The position numbers and the translations under genes are program-made. The notes under the pieces are model-generated. The model was not told the DNA's origin, ran no database searches, and worked only from the letters and a program-made list of their open reading frames with translations. Shown here piece after piece: positions 35,117-43,626 of a stretch of 64,000 nucleotides of DNA (position 1 is its first letter; every line of letters starts with the position of its first letter). The stretch is from contig JAJDCS010000028.1 of the NCBI GenBank assembly GCA_029260715.1, forward strand, positions 1 to 64,000, given 5' to 3'. Source of the stretch: Phycisphaeraceae bacterium. Its GTDB lineage: Bacteria; Planctomycetota; Phycisphaerae; Phycisphaerales; Phycisphaeraceae.

Positions 35117-35611
35117 TTAATAGGTCTCGATATCGGTGGCGTTGAGCAGCGGTGTGCTCGGGTTGGCGGCCGCGATGACGGCCAGCAGCGCGCCGGAGTT
35201 TTCGTTGTAGGTCCAACCCACACCCGCGGCGGCGTTGCCCGTCGCGACGACTCCGCTTTGGTTCTCAAACGGATTCATCGGTGGGCGTTGCAGGTAAGGA
35301 CCGAACGCGTTCACACCCGCGGCCGCGGCGCCAGTGGCGTCCGTCGTGATGATCAGGTTGTTCCAGTTCTGCACACCGCCTGTGCCGTCGATCTGCGCGA
35401 GCGTCGGGTACTGCCCGTTGTGCTGGAGCTGGTAGAGCTCGAGCTGGCTTCGGATCGACTGGAGCTGCGAGGTCAGGTTGCTGGCCCTGGCGGCCTCACT
35501 GGCGTTGGTGAACTGCGGAATCACGATCGCGGCCAAGATGCCGAGGATCACCACCACAATCAGAATTTCGACTAGCGTAAACCCGGAGTTTCTACGTTGA
35601 CGTACGGACAT
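35117..35611 (-). CDS. Type II secretion major pseudopilin, GspG-like
   Basis: A 164-residue prepilin with a classical signal: RRNSGFTLVEILIVVVILGILAAIV, cleaved after Gly, Glu5 present. It continues with IPQFTNASEAARASNLTSQLQSIRSQLELYQLQHNG, GPYLQRPPMNPF and a C-terminal GWTYNENSG strand, the GspG arrangement. It should form the shaft of the pseudopilus or a type IV pilus-like fibre. GGGAG lies 10 bases before the ATG at 35611; an upstream TTG frame start is rejected. Its own strong terminator follows, which suits a highly expressed major subunit. Confidence 0.9.
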   Translation of the reverse strand: MSVRQRRNSGFTLVEILIVVVILGILAAIVIPQFTNASEAARASNLTSQLQSIRSQLELYQLQHNGQYPTLAQIDGTGGVQNWNNLIITTDATGAAAAGVNAFGPYLQRPPMNPFENQSGVVATGNAAAGVGWTYNENSGALLAVIAAANPSTPLLNATDIETY

Positions 35612-36049
35612 AACTTTTTCTCCCTTGAACAAAGTCCAACCTTTGCTGAACGCGGATCCACACGAACCCGACGGATGCTTTCACGTATACCATTGCCGAA
35701 AAACGTCGCCCGATCACCAAATATTTCAATCGTCCACAAACACAGCAGACTTAAACCGGCACGAACCACTGTCGGCAATTCAATCGTTGGGCTGATAAAA
35801 TCAACTCGTCTTGAACAAGAGAAACGATATAAACGCACCGAATGCAAACGACGCTGTTGCGTGAAATGGATTCAGTGGGCGCGGCGCGGCTGTCTAACCG
35901 TTACAAACGGTACAGCCCGCGCAGCGCTACGGCCGCCACGTTGTAGCGCGACTTGAAAAAGCGCAACACGACTCGCCGCAATCAGCGAGGCTAAGCCTGC
36001 CGCTCAAAGCCGTGGCGTATGTATATAGATAAAGAAAAAATACCCGGGG
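35612..36049. other. Spacer upstream of the GspG-like gene
   Basis: No gene is seen. The promoter of the GspG-like gene must be here on the minus strand. An AACCGTT-ACA-AACGG inverted repeat lies near 35896-35911. The 3' end of the next minus-strand gene begins at 36050. Confidence 0.45.
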
Positions 36050-36367
36050 CTAGGCGGGGGTGACTTCGATAAACCGCTGGACGCTGCGCAGGTCGGCCAA
36101 CACGTCGCTGGTGGCGGTCACGGTGCCGGACTCTCCGAGTTGCCCCTTGACCGGGTGGAGCTTGACCATGCGCCCGCCGTACAGCCGCCCGCCGCGCGGG
36201 CTGGGGTTGTAGTTGGACTTGCGTACTTTGTGCAGGCGCTTGTTGGCCTCGCGAACGGCGGCGTCTTTGCCCAGCACACGCACCAAGGTCTTGCCGGCGG
36301 CGATGTTCGTCGGCTGCTTGACGATCTTGATGTTTACCTGACTGCCCGGTTTGATTTTGTCCAACAT
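36050..36367 (-). CDS. Small basic protein of unknown function
   Basis: A 105-residue protein that I do not recognise. It is rich in Lys and Arg, with a basic central part (KRLHKVRKSNYNPSPRGG) and hydrophobic beta-like stretches on either side (VNIKIVKQPTNIAAGKTLVRVL and the C-terminal DLRSVQRFIEVTP). It has no signal or membrane segment. The ATG at 36367 is preferred; an open frame upstream has no support. The composition fits a nucleic-acid-associated or structural cytoplasmic protein, but nothing specific can be claimed. It stands alone between spacers. Confidence 0.65.
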   Translation of the reverse strand: MLDKIKPGSQVNIKIVKQPTNIAAGKTLVRVLGKDAAVREANKRLHKVRKSNYNPSPRGGRLYGGRMVKLHPVKGQLGESGTVTATSDVLADLRSVQRFIEVTPA

Positions 36368-36676
36368 GGCGTGGCCCGTATGGTCCCCAGCGGGTAGCCG
36401 CTGTAAATAAGAGTTAAAGCTAAAGCAAGCGGGTAATTCTGACCGGATCACGGGTTGGCGTCAAATCGAAGCCAACCAGCAAACAAACATGACCCGGCGG
36501 TGACGGCCCGAACCGCCTGCCTCAACGCGCGGCGGGGGTTGCATCCGATCCAAACATTTGGTAATTTAGGCAGTATAGGGATAGACGAGGCGACATTTCA
36601 CGTCGCTAATCCGATCGGTGCGGGGAGAAAGATGTGGTAGGGAAATCTTTCAAACACCATTTCGGAGGCAAAAGTC
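36368..36676. other. Divergent spacer before a PEP-CTERM gene
   Basis: No gene is seen. A CCAAA-CA-TTTGG palindrome lies at about 36551-36562, followed by a TATAGG stretch that may be a -10 of the plus-strand gene. GGAG lies 9 bases before the ATG at 36677. Confidence 0.4.
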
Positions 36677-37351
36677 ATGACAGCAGGGAAGTTCTTAAAG
36701 GGATGGGCGGTTGGTGCAAGTGTTGTTGTAGTGTTTGGTGTCGGCAACGCCCAAGCCCTAACGCTGGCACCAGCTAGCAGCGGTGATTTTTCAGGAGCTG
36801 CTTCTGTGGCGACATTTAGCACAGGGTTCTTCGGCGCATCATATTCCGAAGCAGGGGCTACATTCTTCGAAGAAGACGGTATCGATATCTTCATTGATAT
36901 TGTAGATCAGAATCTAAATACCTTTGACTTTGGTATCCCAGCTGATACGACACCTATCTTAATTGTTGAATTTGATACGCCTGTGAACCTGGTAGGATTC
37001 GACTGGATCAATGGGGCAATGAATCTGACGATCGATGCATTTGTTGGCAAAGACGGATCGGGCTTAACCGATCAACTTATTCTGCCAGCACCAGCCAGCT
37101 CCGTTCCTACCCCTTCTTTTCTCGCTTTTAAATCAACCGATGGGATGAGCTTTCAGCGTATCAGAATAACGATGGAAGATACTCAAGGCACTGCTTTCAT
37201 AGACGACTTCCGTTTTGAGGCAGGGTCGACCGACACTAACACCGGCGGCGCGGTCCCCGAACCCACCACGGCGGTGCTGGGGCTTGCCGGGTTGGGGGCC
37301 TTGGGGCTTCTGGTGGTCCGGTCGAGAAAATACAGCCGCCACGCGGCGTAA
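36677..37351 (+). CDS. PEP-CTERM sorting domain protein
   Basis: Exported protein of 224 residues with a signal peptide (GWAVGASVVVVFGVGNAQA, cleavage near residue 27) and a C-terminal VPEPTTAVLGLAGLGALGLL helix followed by VRSRKYSRHAA, the exosortase sorting signal. The middle is beta-rich, with segments such as ILIVEFDTPVNLVGFDW and FQRIRITMED, resembling jelly-roll domains common in such proteins. Function is unknown. Its AT-richer codon use in the first half contrasts with the GC-rich 3' end encoding the sorting tail. Confidence 0.88.
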   Translation: MTAGKFLKGWAVGASVVVVFGVGNAQALTLAPASSGDFSGAASVATFSTGFFGASYSEAGATFFEEDGIDIFIDIVDQNLNTFDFGIPADTTPILIVEFDTPVNLVGFDWINGAMNLTIDAFVGKDGSGLTDQLILPAPASSVPTPSFLAFKSTDGMSFQRIRITMEDTQGTAFIDDFRFEAGSTDTNTGGAVPEPTTAVLGLAGLGALGLLVVRSRKYSRHAA

Positions 37352-37451
37352 AGGCGGCGTGTCCGCGGGCTAGCTGATGTCACATTCGGAAACAGCCGTT
37401 GTGAATCGGCAAGCCGACAGACTCGCACGCTTCCATTAAAGGATATGACCT

Positions 37452-39038
37452 GTGCCTGTCCCGACAGGAGCGATCGACTCGCACCCGGCGAAGTCGATCG
37501 CCTTGGGCGGTTGGTACGGGCGGTGGGCGTGGGCGTTGTCGCTGCTGTTCTTGGCAGTCGGCTCATTTGGCCTGGGGTTATTCAACGGGGCGTTAGGTGA
37601 CGATCAACTGCTGCTGTCACAGCGGCTCGCTGGGGTAGACGGTTTCGCGGGCTTGTGGGGGCTGTTCACACAGAGCTATTGGGGTCCGTTGCACACGGGT
37701 GGGCTGTACCGCCCGGTCATGCTTTGGCTGCTGGGCGCCCAGCGGCTGTGTTTCGGCACGGACCCCGTCGGGTTTCACGCGGTGAGCCTGCTGCTGCACG
37801 CGGGCGTCAGCGTGTTGTGCTTCGGGCTGTTGCGCCGGTTCCTGCCCAAGCCCGCGGCGTTTATGGGCGCTGCGGTGTTCGCCTGTCACCCGATCCACGC
37901 CGAGGCCGTCATCACGGTCTACGGGCAGGCCGACCTGTGGGCAGCGCTGTTCATGCTCGTCAGCCTGGACCGGTACGCCGCGTGGCTGCACAAACCGCTG
38001 TCGCCCACGCAACGGCTCGTCATCTACGGGGCGTACCTGCTGAGCTTGGGGTGTAAAGAGTCGGCGGTGCTGGGGCCCACGGCGATGGTCTTGATCAGGG
38101 GGCTTTATGTCTCACCCGACGCCCGCGGTTGGCGTCGGTGGGTGTCGGGCCGTGAGGCGGGGTTTGCCGTGCCGCTGGCGATCTACTTAGTGGCGCGGTT
38201 CGCGGTGTTAGGCACTCGGGCTGCGCCGGTGGGCGAGGGGTCGGTGGCGTGGGGGTATCCGCTGTGGGCCAGGGCCAACCTTGTCATTGTAACGATCGGG
38301 ACGTACCTGCGGCTGCTTGTGCTGCCGTGGGGCCAAACGATCTATTACGGACACCTGCGCGACGCGATTTTCGGTCAGCCTTGGGCGCAGTTGCTGTGGC
38401 TATTGGGCGGTGTGGCGGGGTTGCTTGGCTTGGGCAGGTGGCTGGACAGGCGCGTCGTGGCTCAGGGGAACGGCTGGCTGGTATGGGGGCTGTTGCCCGT
38501 GGCGAACCTGCTGCCGATCGGTGTGGTCGTGGCGGAGCGGTGCCTCTACCTGCCGAGCATAGGGGTGGCGTTTCTGGTGGGCGGCGCGTTTGACCGGGCA
38601 CGGTCGGGCACGAAAAATTCGTTGTGGGTTATGGCGGCGATCGCCCTGGTGTTGGCCGCTTCGGTTGGACTGTCCGCCCGGACGTGCTGGCGGTGGCGCA
38701 CGCCGGTGAGCCACTGGCGCGCGACCGCGGCCGACCACCCGCGATCCCCCAAAGCCCACGCGACGCTGGGGATCGCTTTGCTCGACGAAATGGTCCAAGG
38801 CGGCGAGGTGCTCTACCCCAGCAACCCGCGGTGGGTCGAAGCCCAGCGAGCCATGGAGCGCGCCATCGAGCTAAACCCACAATCCCCCGACGCTTGGAAG
38901 GGCAAGGGGTTGCTGGCGATGTCGCGGGGCGAATACCGCGAAGCGATCCCCTATTTTGAGCGGGCGTATTCGCTAAGACCCAGCGACCAAAACACCTACA
39001 ACTATCTTTTGCGGTGTCGCGAAGCGGTCGAGCATTAG
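37452..39038 (+). CDS. GT-C family membrane glycosyltransferase with C-terminal TPRs
   Basis: A 528-residue protein with about ten hydrophobic helices followed by about 130 soluble residues. The architecture and the segments HPIHAEAVITVYGQADLWAA and GCKESAVLGP are characteristic of TMTC-like (protein O-mannosyltransferase related) proteins. An early GDDQLLL, in the place of the catalytic D(D/E) of GT-C enzymes, lies in the first extracytoplasmic loop. Tetratricopeptide repeats are visible near the end (AMERAIELNPQSPDAW and YREAIPYFERAYSLRPSD). It probably transfers a polyprenyl-linked sugar to exported proteins or glycans. The start is a GTG. Confidence 0.8.
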   Translation: MPVPTGAIDSHPAKSIALGGWYGRWAWALSLLFLAVGSFGLGLFNGALGDDQLLLSQRLAGVDGFAGLWGLFTQSYWGPLHTGGLYRPVMLWLLGAQRLCFGTDPVGFHAVSLLLHAGVSVLCFGLLRRFLPKPAAFMGAAVFACHPIHAEAVITVYGQADLWAALFMLVSLDRYAAWLHKPLSPTQRLVIYGAYLLSLGCKESAVLGPTAMVLIRGLYVSPDARGWRRWVSGREAGFAVPLAIYLVARFAVLGTRAAPVGEGSVAWGYPLWARANLVIVTIGTYLRLLVLPWGQTIYYGHLRDAIFGQPWAQLLWLLGGVAGLLGLGRWLDRRVVAQGNGWLVWGLLPVANLLPIGVVVAERCLYLPSIGVAFLVGGAFDRARSGTKNSLWVMAAIALVLAASVGLSARTCWRWRTPVSHWRATAADHPRSPKAHATLGIALLDEMVQGGEVLYPSNPRWVEAQRAMERAIELNPQSPDAWKGKGLLAMSRGEYREAIPYFERAYSLRPSDQNTYNYLLRCREAVEH

Positions 39039-39112
39039 GGCTTACGACCCGCAGCAAAAAGCCATAGTTATTTCATTTTCATATCTTTTTAGAGTAATTT
39101 GGTATTTGCCTC

Positions 39113-39140
39113 TTGTATGAAATTAACCAAAGAGTAAAAT
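39113..39140 (+). promoter_or_regulatory. Promoter of the RNA candidate
   Basis: TTGTAT (39113-39118) and TAAAAT (39135-39140) are 16 bases apart in AT-rich DNA. Transcription would start near 39148, directly before the GC-rich folded segment. Confidence 0.5.
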
Positions 39141-39147
39141 GGTGTAT

Positions 39148-39353
39148 GTGTCAGGGCAGAGGCAGAGAGGTCTTCGGGGGAAGAGGACCCCTGGAGCGGG
39201 AGCAAAGAACCCTCCGCGAGGGGTAGGAAACGGAGCACGGAACGCGGGGCCAATTGTCGGGCCCAGTTACGAGGGCGTTCCGGGAGAACCGCCGACCGCG
39301 TAAGGCCGAGTGGTCACCACGACCCAACCGACCTTGTCCGGTCGGTTTTCTTA
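39148..39353 (+). ncRNA. Candidate structured non-coding RNA of about 205 nt
   Basis: Between a promoter and a perfect terminator lies a non-coding segment with several strong helices. GGTCTTC (39169-39175) pairs with GAGGACC (39183-39189). CCCCT pairs with AGGGG, or CCCTC with GAGGG, around 39187-39223. CGGAACGC (39238-39245) pairs with GCGTTCCG (39275-39282), with GGGCC/GGCCC (39246-39263) stacked inside. GTGGT pairs with ACCAC (39311-39321). It shows none of the conserved cores of RNase P, tmRNA or the SRP RNA that I can recognise. A divergent 6S-like RNA or a lineage-specific RNA is possible. The strand is fixed by the promoter and terminator. Confidence 0.6.
39325..39353 (+). terminator. 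Rho-independent terminator of the RNA candidate
   Basis: AACCGACC (39326-39333) pairs with GGTCGGTT (39340-39347) around TTGTCC, and TTTTCTT follows. No protein gene ends just upstream, so it most likely ends the RNA candidate. Confidence 0.85.
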
Positions 39354-39503
39354 AAGGCAAACCATTTCAAACGCTGATGCCGATGGCCCCTCTCTTTTAA
39401 TCAGGGTCGATCTTCGATACGATACCCAGGCTTGATGACCAGCATCATTCACTTCGTCCGATGGCGCGCACAGGCCCGCCCAGTAGCAGAAAGATTTACG
39501 TGT

Positions 39504-40538
39504 ATGCGTTTTTCTCGATTTCTTAGTGTTGCGGTATTGCTTTTGGTCTGCGTCGGAGCGGCGCGGGGCGGCGACTTCAGCGACGAACCGGTGGGCGCCC
39601 GAATCACGCTGGCCAAAGAGCGGATTTTGATCTTCACCGACGCGATCGCTCGGCAGGCCTCGGCGGCTTACCCGTACTCCTCGGCGACGAACCCGGCGTC
39701 GGACGATTTTGTGCGTACCCCCCCCGCCGACTACAAGGGCTATGTCCTGCCGATCACCAGCGACATCTTCTTCGACAACGGGACGACGGTCGCCGGCGTG
39801 GCGGGCATCGCCTCGGTCCGCCTGCCTGAAGCGGGGAGCATCAAAGGGGCGTTCGTTCGGCTGGACTCTCACGACGGGCGCAGCCGACAGGGCGATGAAT
39901 TCATCTTAAGGTCAAACGAAGTCCTGCTCAGCTACAGCCGGCAATTCGGACCAAAGTTCGCCGTCGGAGGCAAGCTACGGCTGACGGACGCGACGCTTGT
40001 GATCCGCGACACCTTCGCCGGCTCGCCACGCCACACCGAGAGCAATACCAACGGGGTGGGGTTCGACGCGGGCATGATCGTCGCCGCGAGCCCCCGCCTC
40101 ACGCTGGGCATCCATGGCGGGTTGAAGTGGGACAAGACCAACACGGAGGGCTCCATCAGCACCGGCCCGCCCGTGTTGTTGGGGCTTAAGGACACGGCCC
40201 AGCTTTCCGAGGTGCGCGCGGGCCTGGGCTGGAAGGCCTCCGACCAACTGAGCATCTACACCGACTTGCAGTACGTCCACATGGAAAACGACTTCGGCAC
40301 CACGGAAGTCGGCAGGCTGTCCGTTGGCGGGGAATTTTTCGCGACGCCTGTGCTGGCGCTGCGCCTGGGCGGCGTGGTGGACACGCTGCCGCAAGTCGGC
40401 GTGGCTGCGGGGCTGGGCTACTACGGCATCAAAGGCGCGACGGTAGAGCTAGCCTACGCGTACAACACTTTCCCGGAGGTGCGGCGTGAATTCGGGCGGG
40501 CGCACCTGATCAGTTTTTCATACGTGCTGCTGTTTTAG
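39504..40538 (+). CDS. Outer-membrane beta-barrel protein
   Basis: A protein of about 344 residues. The signal peptide (FLSVAVLLLVCVGAARG) starts at the ATG at 39504; an upstream in-frame start lacks support. The mature part shows alternating amphipathic strands (for example NEVLLSYSRQFGPKFAVGGKLR, LTLGIHGGLKWD and LSIYTDLQYVHME) and ends in ISFSYVLLF, the C-terminal aromatic signature read by the BAM complex. It may be a porin, a transporter or a structural protein; the specific family is not recognised. A terminator hairpin shared with the convergent msrB follows. Confidence 0.75.
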   Translation: MRFSRFLSVAVLLLVCVGAARGGDFSDEPVGARITLAKERILIFTDAIARQASAAYPYSSATNPASDDFVRTPPADYKGYVLPITSDIFFDNGTTVAGVAGIASVRLPEAGSIKGAFVRLDSHDGRSRQGDEFILRSNEVLLSYSRQFGPKFAVGGKLRLTDATLVIRDTFAGSPRHTESNTNGVGFDAGMIVAASPRLTLGIHGGLKWDKTNTEGSISTGPPVLLGLKDTAQLSEVRAGLGWKASDQLSIYTDLQYVHMENDFGTTEVGRLSVGGEFFATPVLALRLGGVVDTLPQVGVAAGLGYYGIKGATVELAYAYNTFPEVRREFGRAHLISFSYVLLF

Positions 40539-40576
40539 CCCCGTGTGTATCACGGCATAGGCACCAAGACGATTCG

Positions 40577-40604
40577 ACACCGCCCTTCGGCGCGGTGTTT
40601 ATTC
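40577..40604. terminator. Bidirectional terminator between the barrel gene and msrB
   Basis: ACACCGC (40577-40583) and GCGGTGT (40592-40598) form a stem with a CCTTCGGC-containing loop, followed by TTATT on the plus strand. On the minus strand it starts right after the msrB stop codon. Confidence 0.6.
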
Positions 40605-41183
40605 CGTGTCGCCGGTGCCACCAGGTTTGAAATCCAGTGAAGCGGAGTTGATGCAGTACCGAAGGCCGGTGGGCGCCGGGCCGTCGTTGAAGATATGCCC
40701 CAGGTGCCCGCCACACCGCCGGCACAGCACCTCGGTGCGTGTCATGCCGTGGGTGGTATCGGTTTTGGTCACCACGCGGTCGTCGTCAGCGGGCGACCAG
40801 TAGCTCGGCCACCCCGTGCCCGAGTCGAACTTCTCATCGGACTTAAACAGCTCAAGGCCGCACCCGGCACAGCGGTAAACCCCGTGGCCTTTGTGGTCGT
40901 GGTATTCGCCTGTGAACGCACGCTCGGTGCCCTTCTCCCGCAGCACGTGGTACTGCATCGGTGTGAGAGACTCTCGCCACTGCTGGTCGGTTTTGTTGAC
41001 GGGTTGGCTCATGTCTGTGTCGCTGGTTTGGGTTTGTATAATCGGTTTTGCCGGTGGGTCGGGCCGCCGCTCCGCTTCGCTGCAAGCGCCCAGCAAGGCC
41101 CCCAGCAGCACATAGACCGTCGGCCACACCCATATCACGCTACGCTCGTTATAGAACAATCTGTCACACACACGCGTGGTCAT
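40599..41183 (-). CDS. msrB: Peptide methionine-R-sulfoxide reductase MsrB, lipoprotein form
   Basis: Enzyme reducing methionine-R-sulfoxide in damaged proteins. Family features are complete: YRCAGCGLELF and LCRRCGGHLGHIF (the zinc cysteines), SGTGWPSYW, and the catalytic RYCINSASLDF. The start at 41183 gives a head of about 30 residues ending in VLLGALLGAC, a lipobox, so the enzyme is probably anchored outside the cytoplasm. A shorter cytoplasmic form beginning at the MSQPVNKTD methionine cannot be excluded. A periplasmic MsrB fits the exported metabolism around it. Convergent with the barrel gene. Confidence 0.92.
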   Translation of the reverse strand: MTTRVCDRLFYNERSVIWVWPTVYVLLGALLGACSEAERRPDPPAKPIIQTQTSDTDMSQPVNKTDQQWRESLTPMQYHVLREKGTERAFTGEYHDHKGHGVYRCAGCGLELFKSDEKFDSGTGWPSYWSPADDDRVVTKTDTTHGMTRTEVLCRRCGGHLGHIFNDGPAPTGLRYCINSASLDFKPGGTGDTE

Positions 41184-41240
41184 ATCTATATATAACAATT
41201 CAGACGCTTGAGAAATTCCATGTCCGCCGCCGCGACGGCC

Positions 41241-41269
41241 TTGATCGCCTGCGCATAATAGCATATAGT
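41241..41269 (+). promoter_or_regulatory. Sigma-70-type promoter of the lipoprotein gene
   Basis: TTGATC (41241-41246) and TATAGT (41264-41269) are separated by exactly 17 bases and lie about 60 bases before the lipoprotein start codon. Confidence 0.6.
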
Positions 41270-41329
41270 AACTAATCTTAGGCACTCTTGTTCGCACTTC
41301 AAGTTTTTCAGTATAAGGAGAGAGGCGTC

Positions 41330-41713
41330 ATGGCTTACTTTAAATCTAGCGTGTTAGTGTGTTTGGCGGCGCTGGGTGGGCTGCTGCTGGTCGGTTGCAA
41401 TGGCGGCGGGGCTGATGAGAGCAAGCCCATAGGTGAAGTGCAAGCCGAGGCCCAGCAGATGGACGCGGGCGCCCTGCGTGGCAAGGCTATGGCATACAAA
41501 AAAGCGATTAAAGCGAAGATCGCAGAGGTTGAAGCCCTCCAAGACAAGATCAAAGCGATCCCGCTGACCGAGGCGCTGGGCGACAAGGCCAAGGCGCTCA
41601 AGAAAGAGTTTGATTCGGTCAGCCAATCGTTGAAAGCCCTGACGGAGCGCTTTGAAGTTTATGTCGACCAGCTTGAAGAGCTCAAGGGCGACCTGAGCGG
41701 GTTGGAATTCTAG
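41330..41713 (+). CDS. Small coiled-coil lipoprotein
   Basis: A 127-residue lipoprotein with a signal peptide (VLVCLAALGGLLLVGC, Cys23). The mature protein is almost entirely helical and charged, with heptad-like segments (KKAIKAKIAEVEALQDKI and FDSVSQSLKALTERFEVY), so a coiled-coil bundle attached to a membrane is likely. A strong AAGGAGAG site lies 10 bases before the ATG and a promoter about 60 bases upstream. No family is recognised. Confidence 0.75.
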   Translation: MAYFKSSVLVCLAALGGLLLVGCNGGGADESKPIGEVQAEAQQMDAGALRGKAMAYKKAIKAKIAEVEALQDKIKAIPLTEALGDKAKALKKEFDSVSQSLKALTERFEVYVDQLEELKGDLSGLEF

Positions 41714-41767
41714 ACCGACCCGCGCACTCCCAATCCAAACGACAAATAACCGTACAATCCACCCACG

Positions 41768-42694
41768 ATGAAGCCGTGTGTGTGGGTTATCGCGTGGTGG
41801 GTCTGTGTTGTTGGGTCGCGGGCGCCCGGTCAGGATGCGCCACGCGCGTCGCTGACCGTCGCCACCTATAACGTCCAGAACATGCTTGACGCGTTTGACG
41901 ACCCGTACGCGCTCGACGAGCGGACACCGGCCAAACCACGCGAGCAGATCGCTAAGATCGCACGGGCCGTCCGCAAGCTCGACGCGGATGTTGTCGCGTT
42001 TCAGGAAATTGAAAACGAAGGGCTGCTGCGGGCTGTGGTGCGCGAATACTTGGGCGGTATGGGCTACAGCCACATTGTGGTGGGTCAGACAAACTCCATC
42101 TTCGGGCAGAACCTGGGTGTGATCAGCCGCAAGCCCATTGTGAGCGTCACCAGCCACCGGTGGATGGAGATCGCCCCGGCGGCGGGACAAGGCGACTGGC
42201 CGGTCCGGTTCGCACGCGACCTGATGCGTGTTGAAATCCAAGCCACACCCACGCGCCGGCTGCACCTGCTGAACGTACACCTCAAGAGCCGCCGCGATGG
42301 ACGCGACGACCCCGGCTCGACGCGGTGGCGCTCCGCCGAGGCAGGGGCTGTCCGAAGCGCCGTCGAAAGCCTGCTTGTCCAAGACCCCGGTGCGTGGGTG
42401 CTAGCGGTGGGCGACTTCAACGACACACCCGGTAGCGCAGCCATACGCGCGCTGTTGGCGCCGGCTGCGGGTGGGCGGCCGCTGCTGGTGGACGTACACA
42501 AGGGGTTGCCGCCGGCCAACCGCGTGACCTACCTGCTTGAGCCACACCGCGACACGGTCGATTACATCCTGGCTACGCCCGCGCTGGCCGGGCGCCTGGG
42601 GCCGGGTGGCGCCGTTGTGTTGGAAGAGCAGCCGCTTTTAGAGGGCTCGGACCACGCCCCGATCGTCGCGGCGTTTGATTTGGGTGTAGAATAA
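41768..42694 (+). CDS. Exported endonuclease/exonuclease/phosphatase family protein
   Basis: A 308-residue protein with a probable signal peptide (VWVIAWWVCVVGSRA) and the metal-dependent EEP fold. Motifs in order are LTVATYNVQNM, VVAFQEIENEG with the metal-binding Glu, LLNVHLKSRRDG, VGDFNDTPGS, DYILATPA and the terminal GSDHAPIVAAF with the catalytic Asp-His. Substrates in this fold range from DNA to phospholipids and inositol phosphates; with a signal peptide an extracellular nuclease or phosphodiesterase is likely. Confidence 0.88.
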   Translation: MKPCVWVIAWWVCVVGSRAPGQDAPRASLTVATYNVQNMLDAFDDPYALDERTPAKPREQIAKIARAVRKLDADVVAFQEIENEGLLRAVVREYLGGMGYSHIVVGQTNSIFGQNLGVISRKPIVSVTSHRWMEIAPAAGQGDWPVRFARDLMRVEIQATPTRRLHLLNVHLKSRRDGRDDPGSTRWRSAEAGAVRSAVESLLVQDPGAWVLAVGDFNDTPGSAAIRALLAPAAGGRPLLVDVHKGLPPANRVTYLLEPHRDTVDYILATPALAGRLGPGGAVVLEEQPLLEGSDHAPIVAAFDLGVE

Positions 42695-42733
42695 AAATCC
42701 ACCGACTTAGCTACCCCTGAGAGGAGATGACAG

Positions 42734-43501
42734 ATGCGCACCTTGAGCTTCATACCTCGCACCCGGGCGGTTTTTGTGGTGGCCATAGCGTCCTGCTTGG
42801 CTGCGGGCTTGACGAGCGCGCACGGGGCGGTGCTGTACGACGGGGCGCTGAACACAGCGCCGCTGGCCCAAGGGTGGGTGTATTTCGCAGTGGGCGTGGA
42901 GACGGTCACGGGCGGGGCCGTGACGCTCGACACGACCGCAGACAGCGGGTTGCAATCCGGTTACGGGCGCACCGGCCAAACGCTGAACGCCGCGGCGGGG
43001 TATGTGCTGAGCTTCTCCGCCCGCTTGCTCAGCGAATCGCACCTGAACGACGACCGGGCGGGGTTTAGCGTGATCGCCGTTTCTTCAGCCACGTCGCAAG
43101 CGATAGAGATCGGCTTTTGGGCAGACGAGGTGTGGGCGCAAGGCCCGACTTTCACCCACGCCGAGGGCGCGACGCTTGATACCGTCAGCGGTTTCATCGA
43201 CTACGACCTGGTATTGCAGGGGTCGGGCTACGAACTCTTTGCGGATGATGTGTCTGTTCTAACCGGTGCCACGCGTGACTACCGTTCAGCGGGCGGTCCG
43301 TTCCTGCCGTACGGCATTGCCAACTCGATCTTTTTCGGGGACGACACCACGTCCGCCAGCGCGTCGTTCAGCCTGGCGAGCGTCGAGTTGAACCCCGTCC
43401 TGGTGCCCGAGCCGTTGGGCGTGGCGGTCTTGGGCGTCATGGCTTTGGGCGTGCTGACCGGGCGTCTGCGTGGCGGGCAACTACCTCATAGTCGCGATTA
43501 A
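42734..43501 (+). CDS. PEP-CTERM sorting domain protein
   Basis: Exported protein of 255 residues with a signal peptide (FVVAIASCLAAGLTSAHGA) and the tail VPEPLGVAVLGVMALGVL followed by TGRLRGG and a few further residues. The body is beta-rich and resembles concanavalin/LamG-like jelly rolls (GYVLSFSARLLSESH, LVLQGSGYELFADD). GAGGAG lies upstream of the ATG. As with the PEP-CTERM gene at 7375, a GACCGCTCCCT element begins just after its stop codon. Confidence 0.87.
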   Translation: MRTLSFIPRTRAVFVVAIASCLAAGLTSAHGAVLYDGALNTAPLAQGWVYFAVGVETVTGGAVTLDTTADSGLQSGYGRTGQTLNAAAGYVLSFSARLLSESHLNDDRAGFSVIAVSSATSQAIEIGFWADEVWAQGPTFTHAEGATLDTVSGFIDYDLVLQGSGYELFADDVSVLTGATRDYRSAGGPFLPYGIANSIFFGDDTTSASASFSLASVELNPVLVPEPLGVAVLGVMALGVLTGRLRGGQLPHSRD

Positions 43502-43508
43502 ATCTACT

Positions 43509-43614
43509 TTTTTAGAGCGATTTTATTTTTTGGTAGTCACACTGTATACGGGACCGCTCCCTGACGGTCGCGGCTCGTTGTGGACGATACTGTATTGATC
43601 GCATTCCGTATAAC
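43509..43614. repeat. GACCGCTCCCT element copy upstream of ktrB
   Basis: The left arm TTTTTTAGAGCGATTTTATT, the core GGACCGCTCCCTGACGGTCGC then GGCTCGTTG, and the right part ATTGATCGCATTCCGTATAA match parts of both copies before gatB. It fills the gap between the PEP-CTERM stop and the ktrB start (43627). Confidence 0.75.
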
Positions 43615-43626
43615 ATCACACACGGC

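Larger units (their letters stand above)
39039..39503. other. Spacer carrying a structured RNA candidate
   Basis: No protein gene is supported. An AT-rich part (39060-39145) holds a promoter, followed by a GC-rich, strongly folded part and a terminator (39148-39353, listed separately). The remaining 150 bases lead into the outer-membrane protein gene. Confidence 0.6.

Noticed and set aside
39148-39353. RNase P, tmRNA or SRP RNA identity for the RNA candidate
   Set aside because: The conserved cores (GAGGAAAGTCC of RNase P, the tRNA-like end of tmRNA, the GGAA-capped SRP helix) are not visible.
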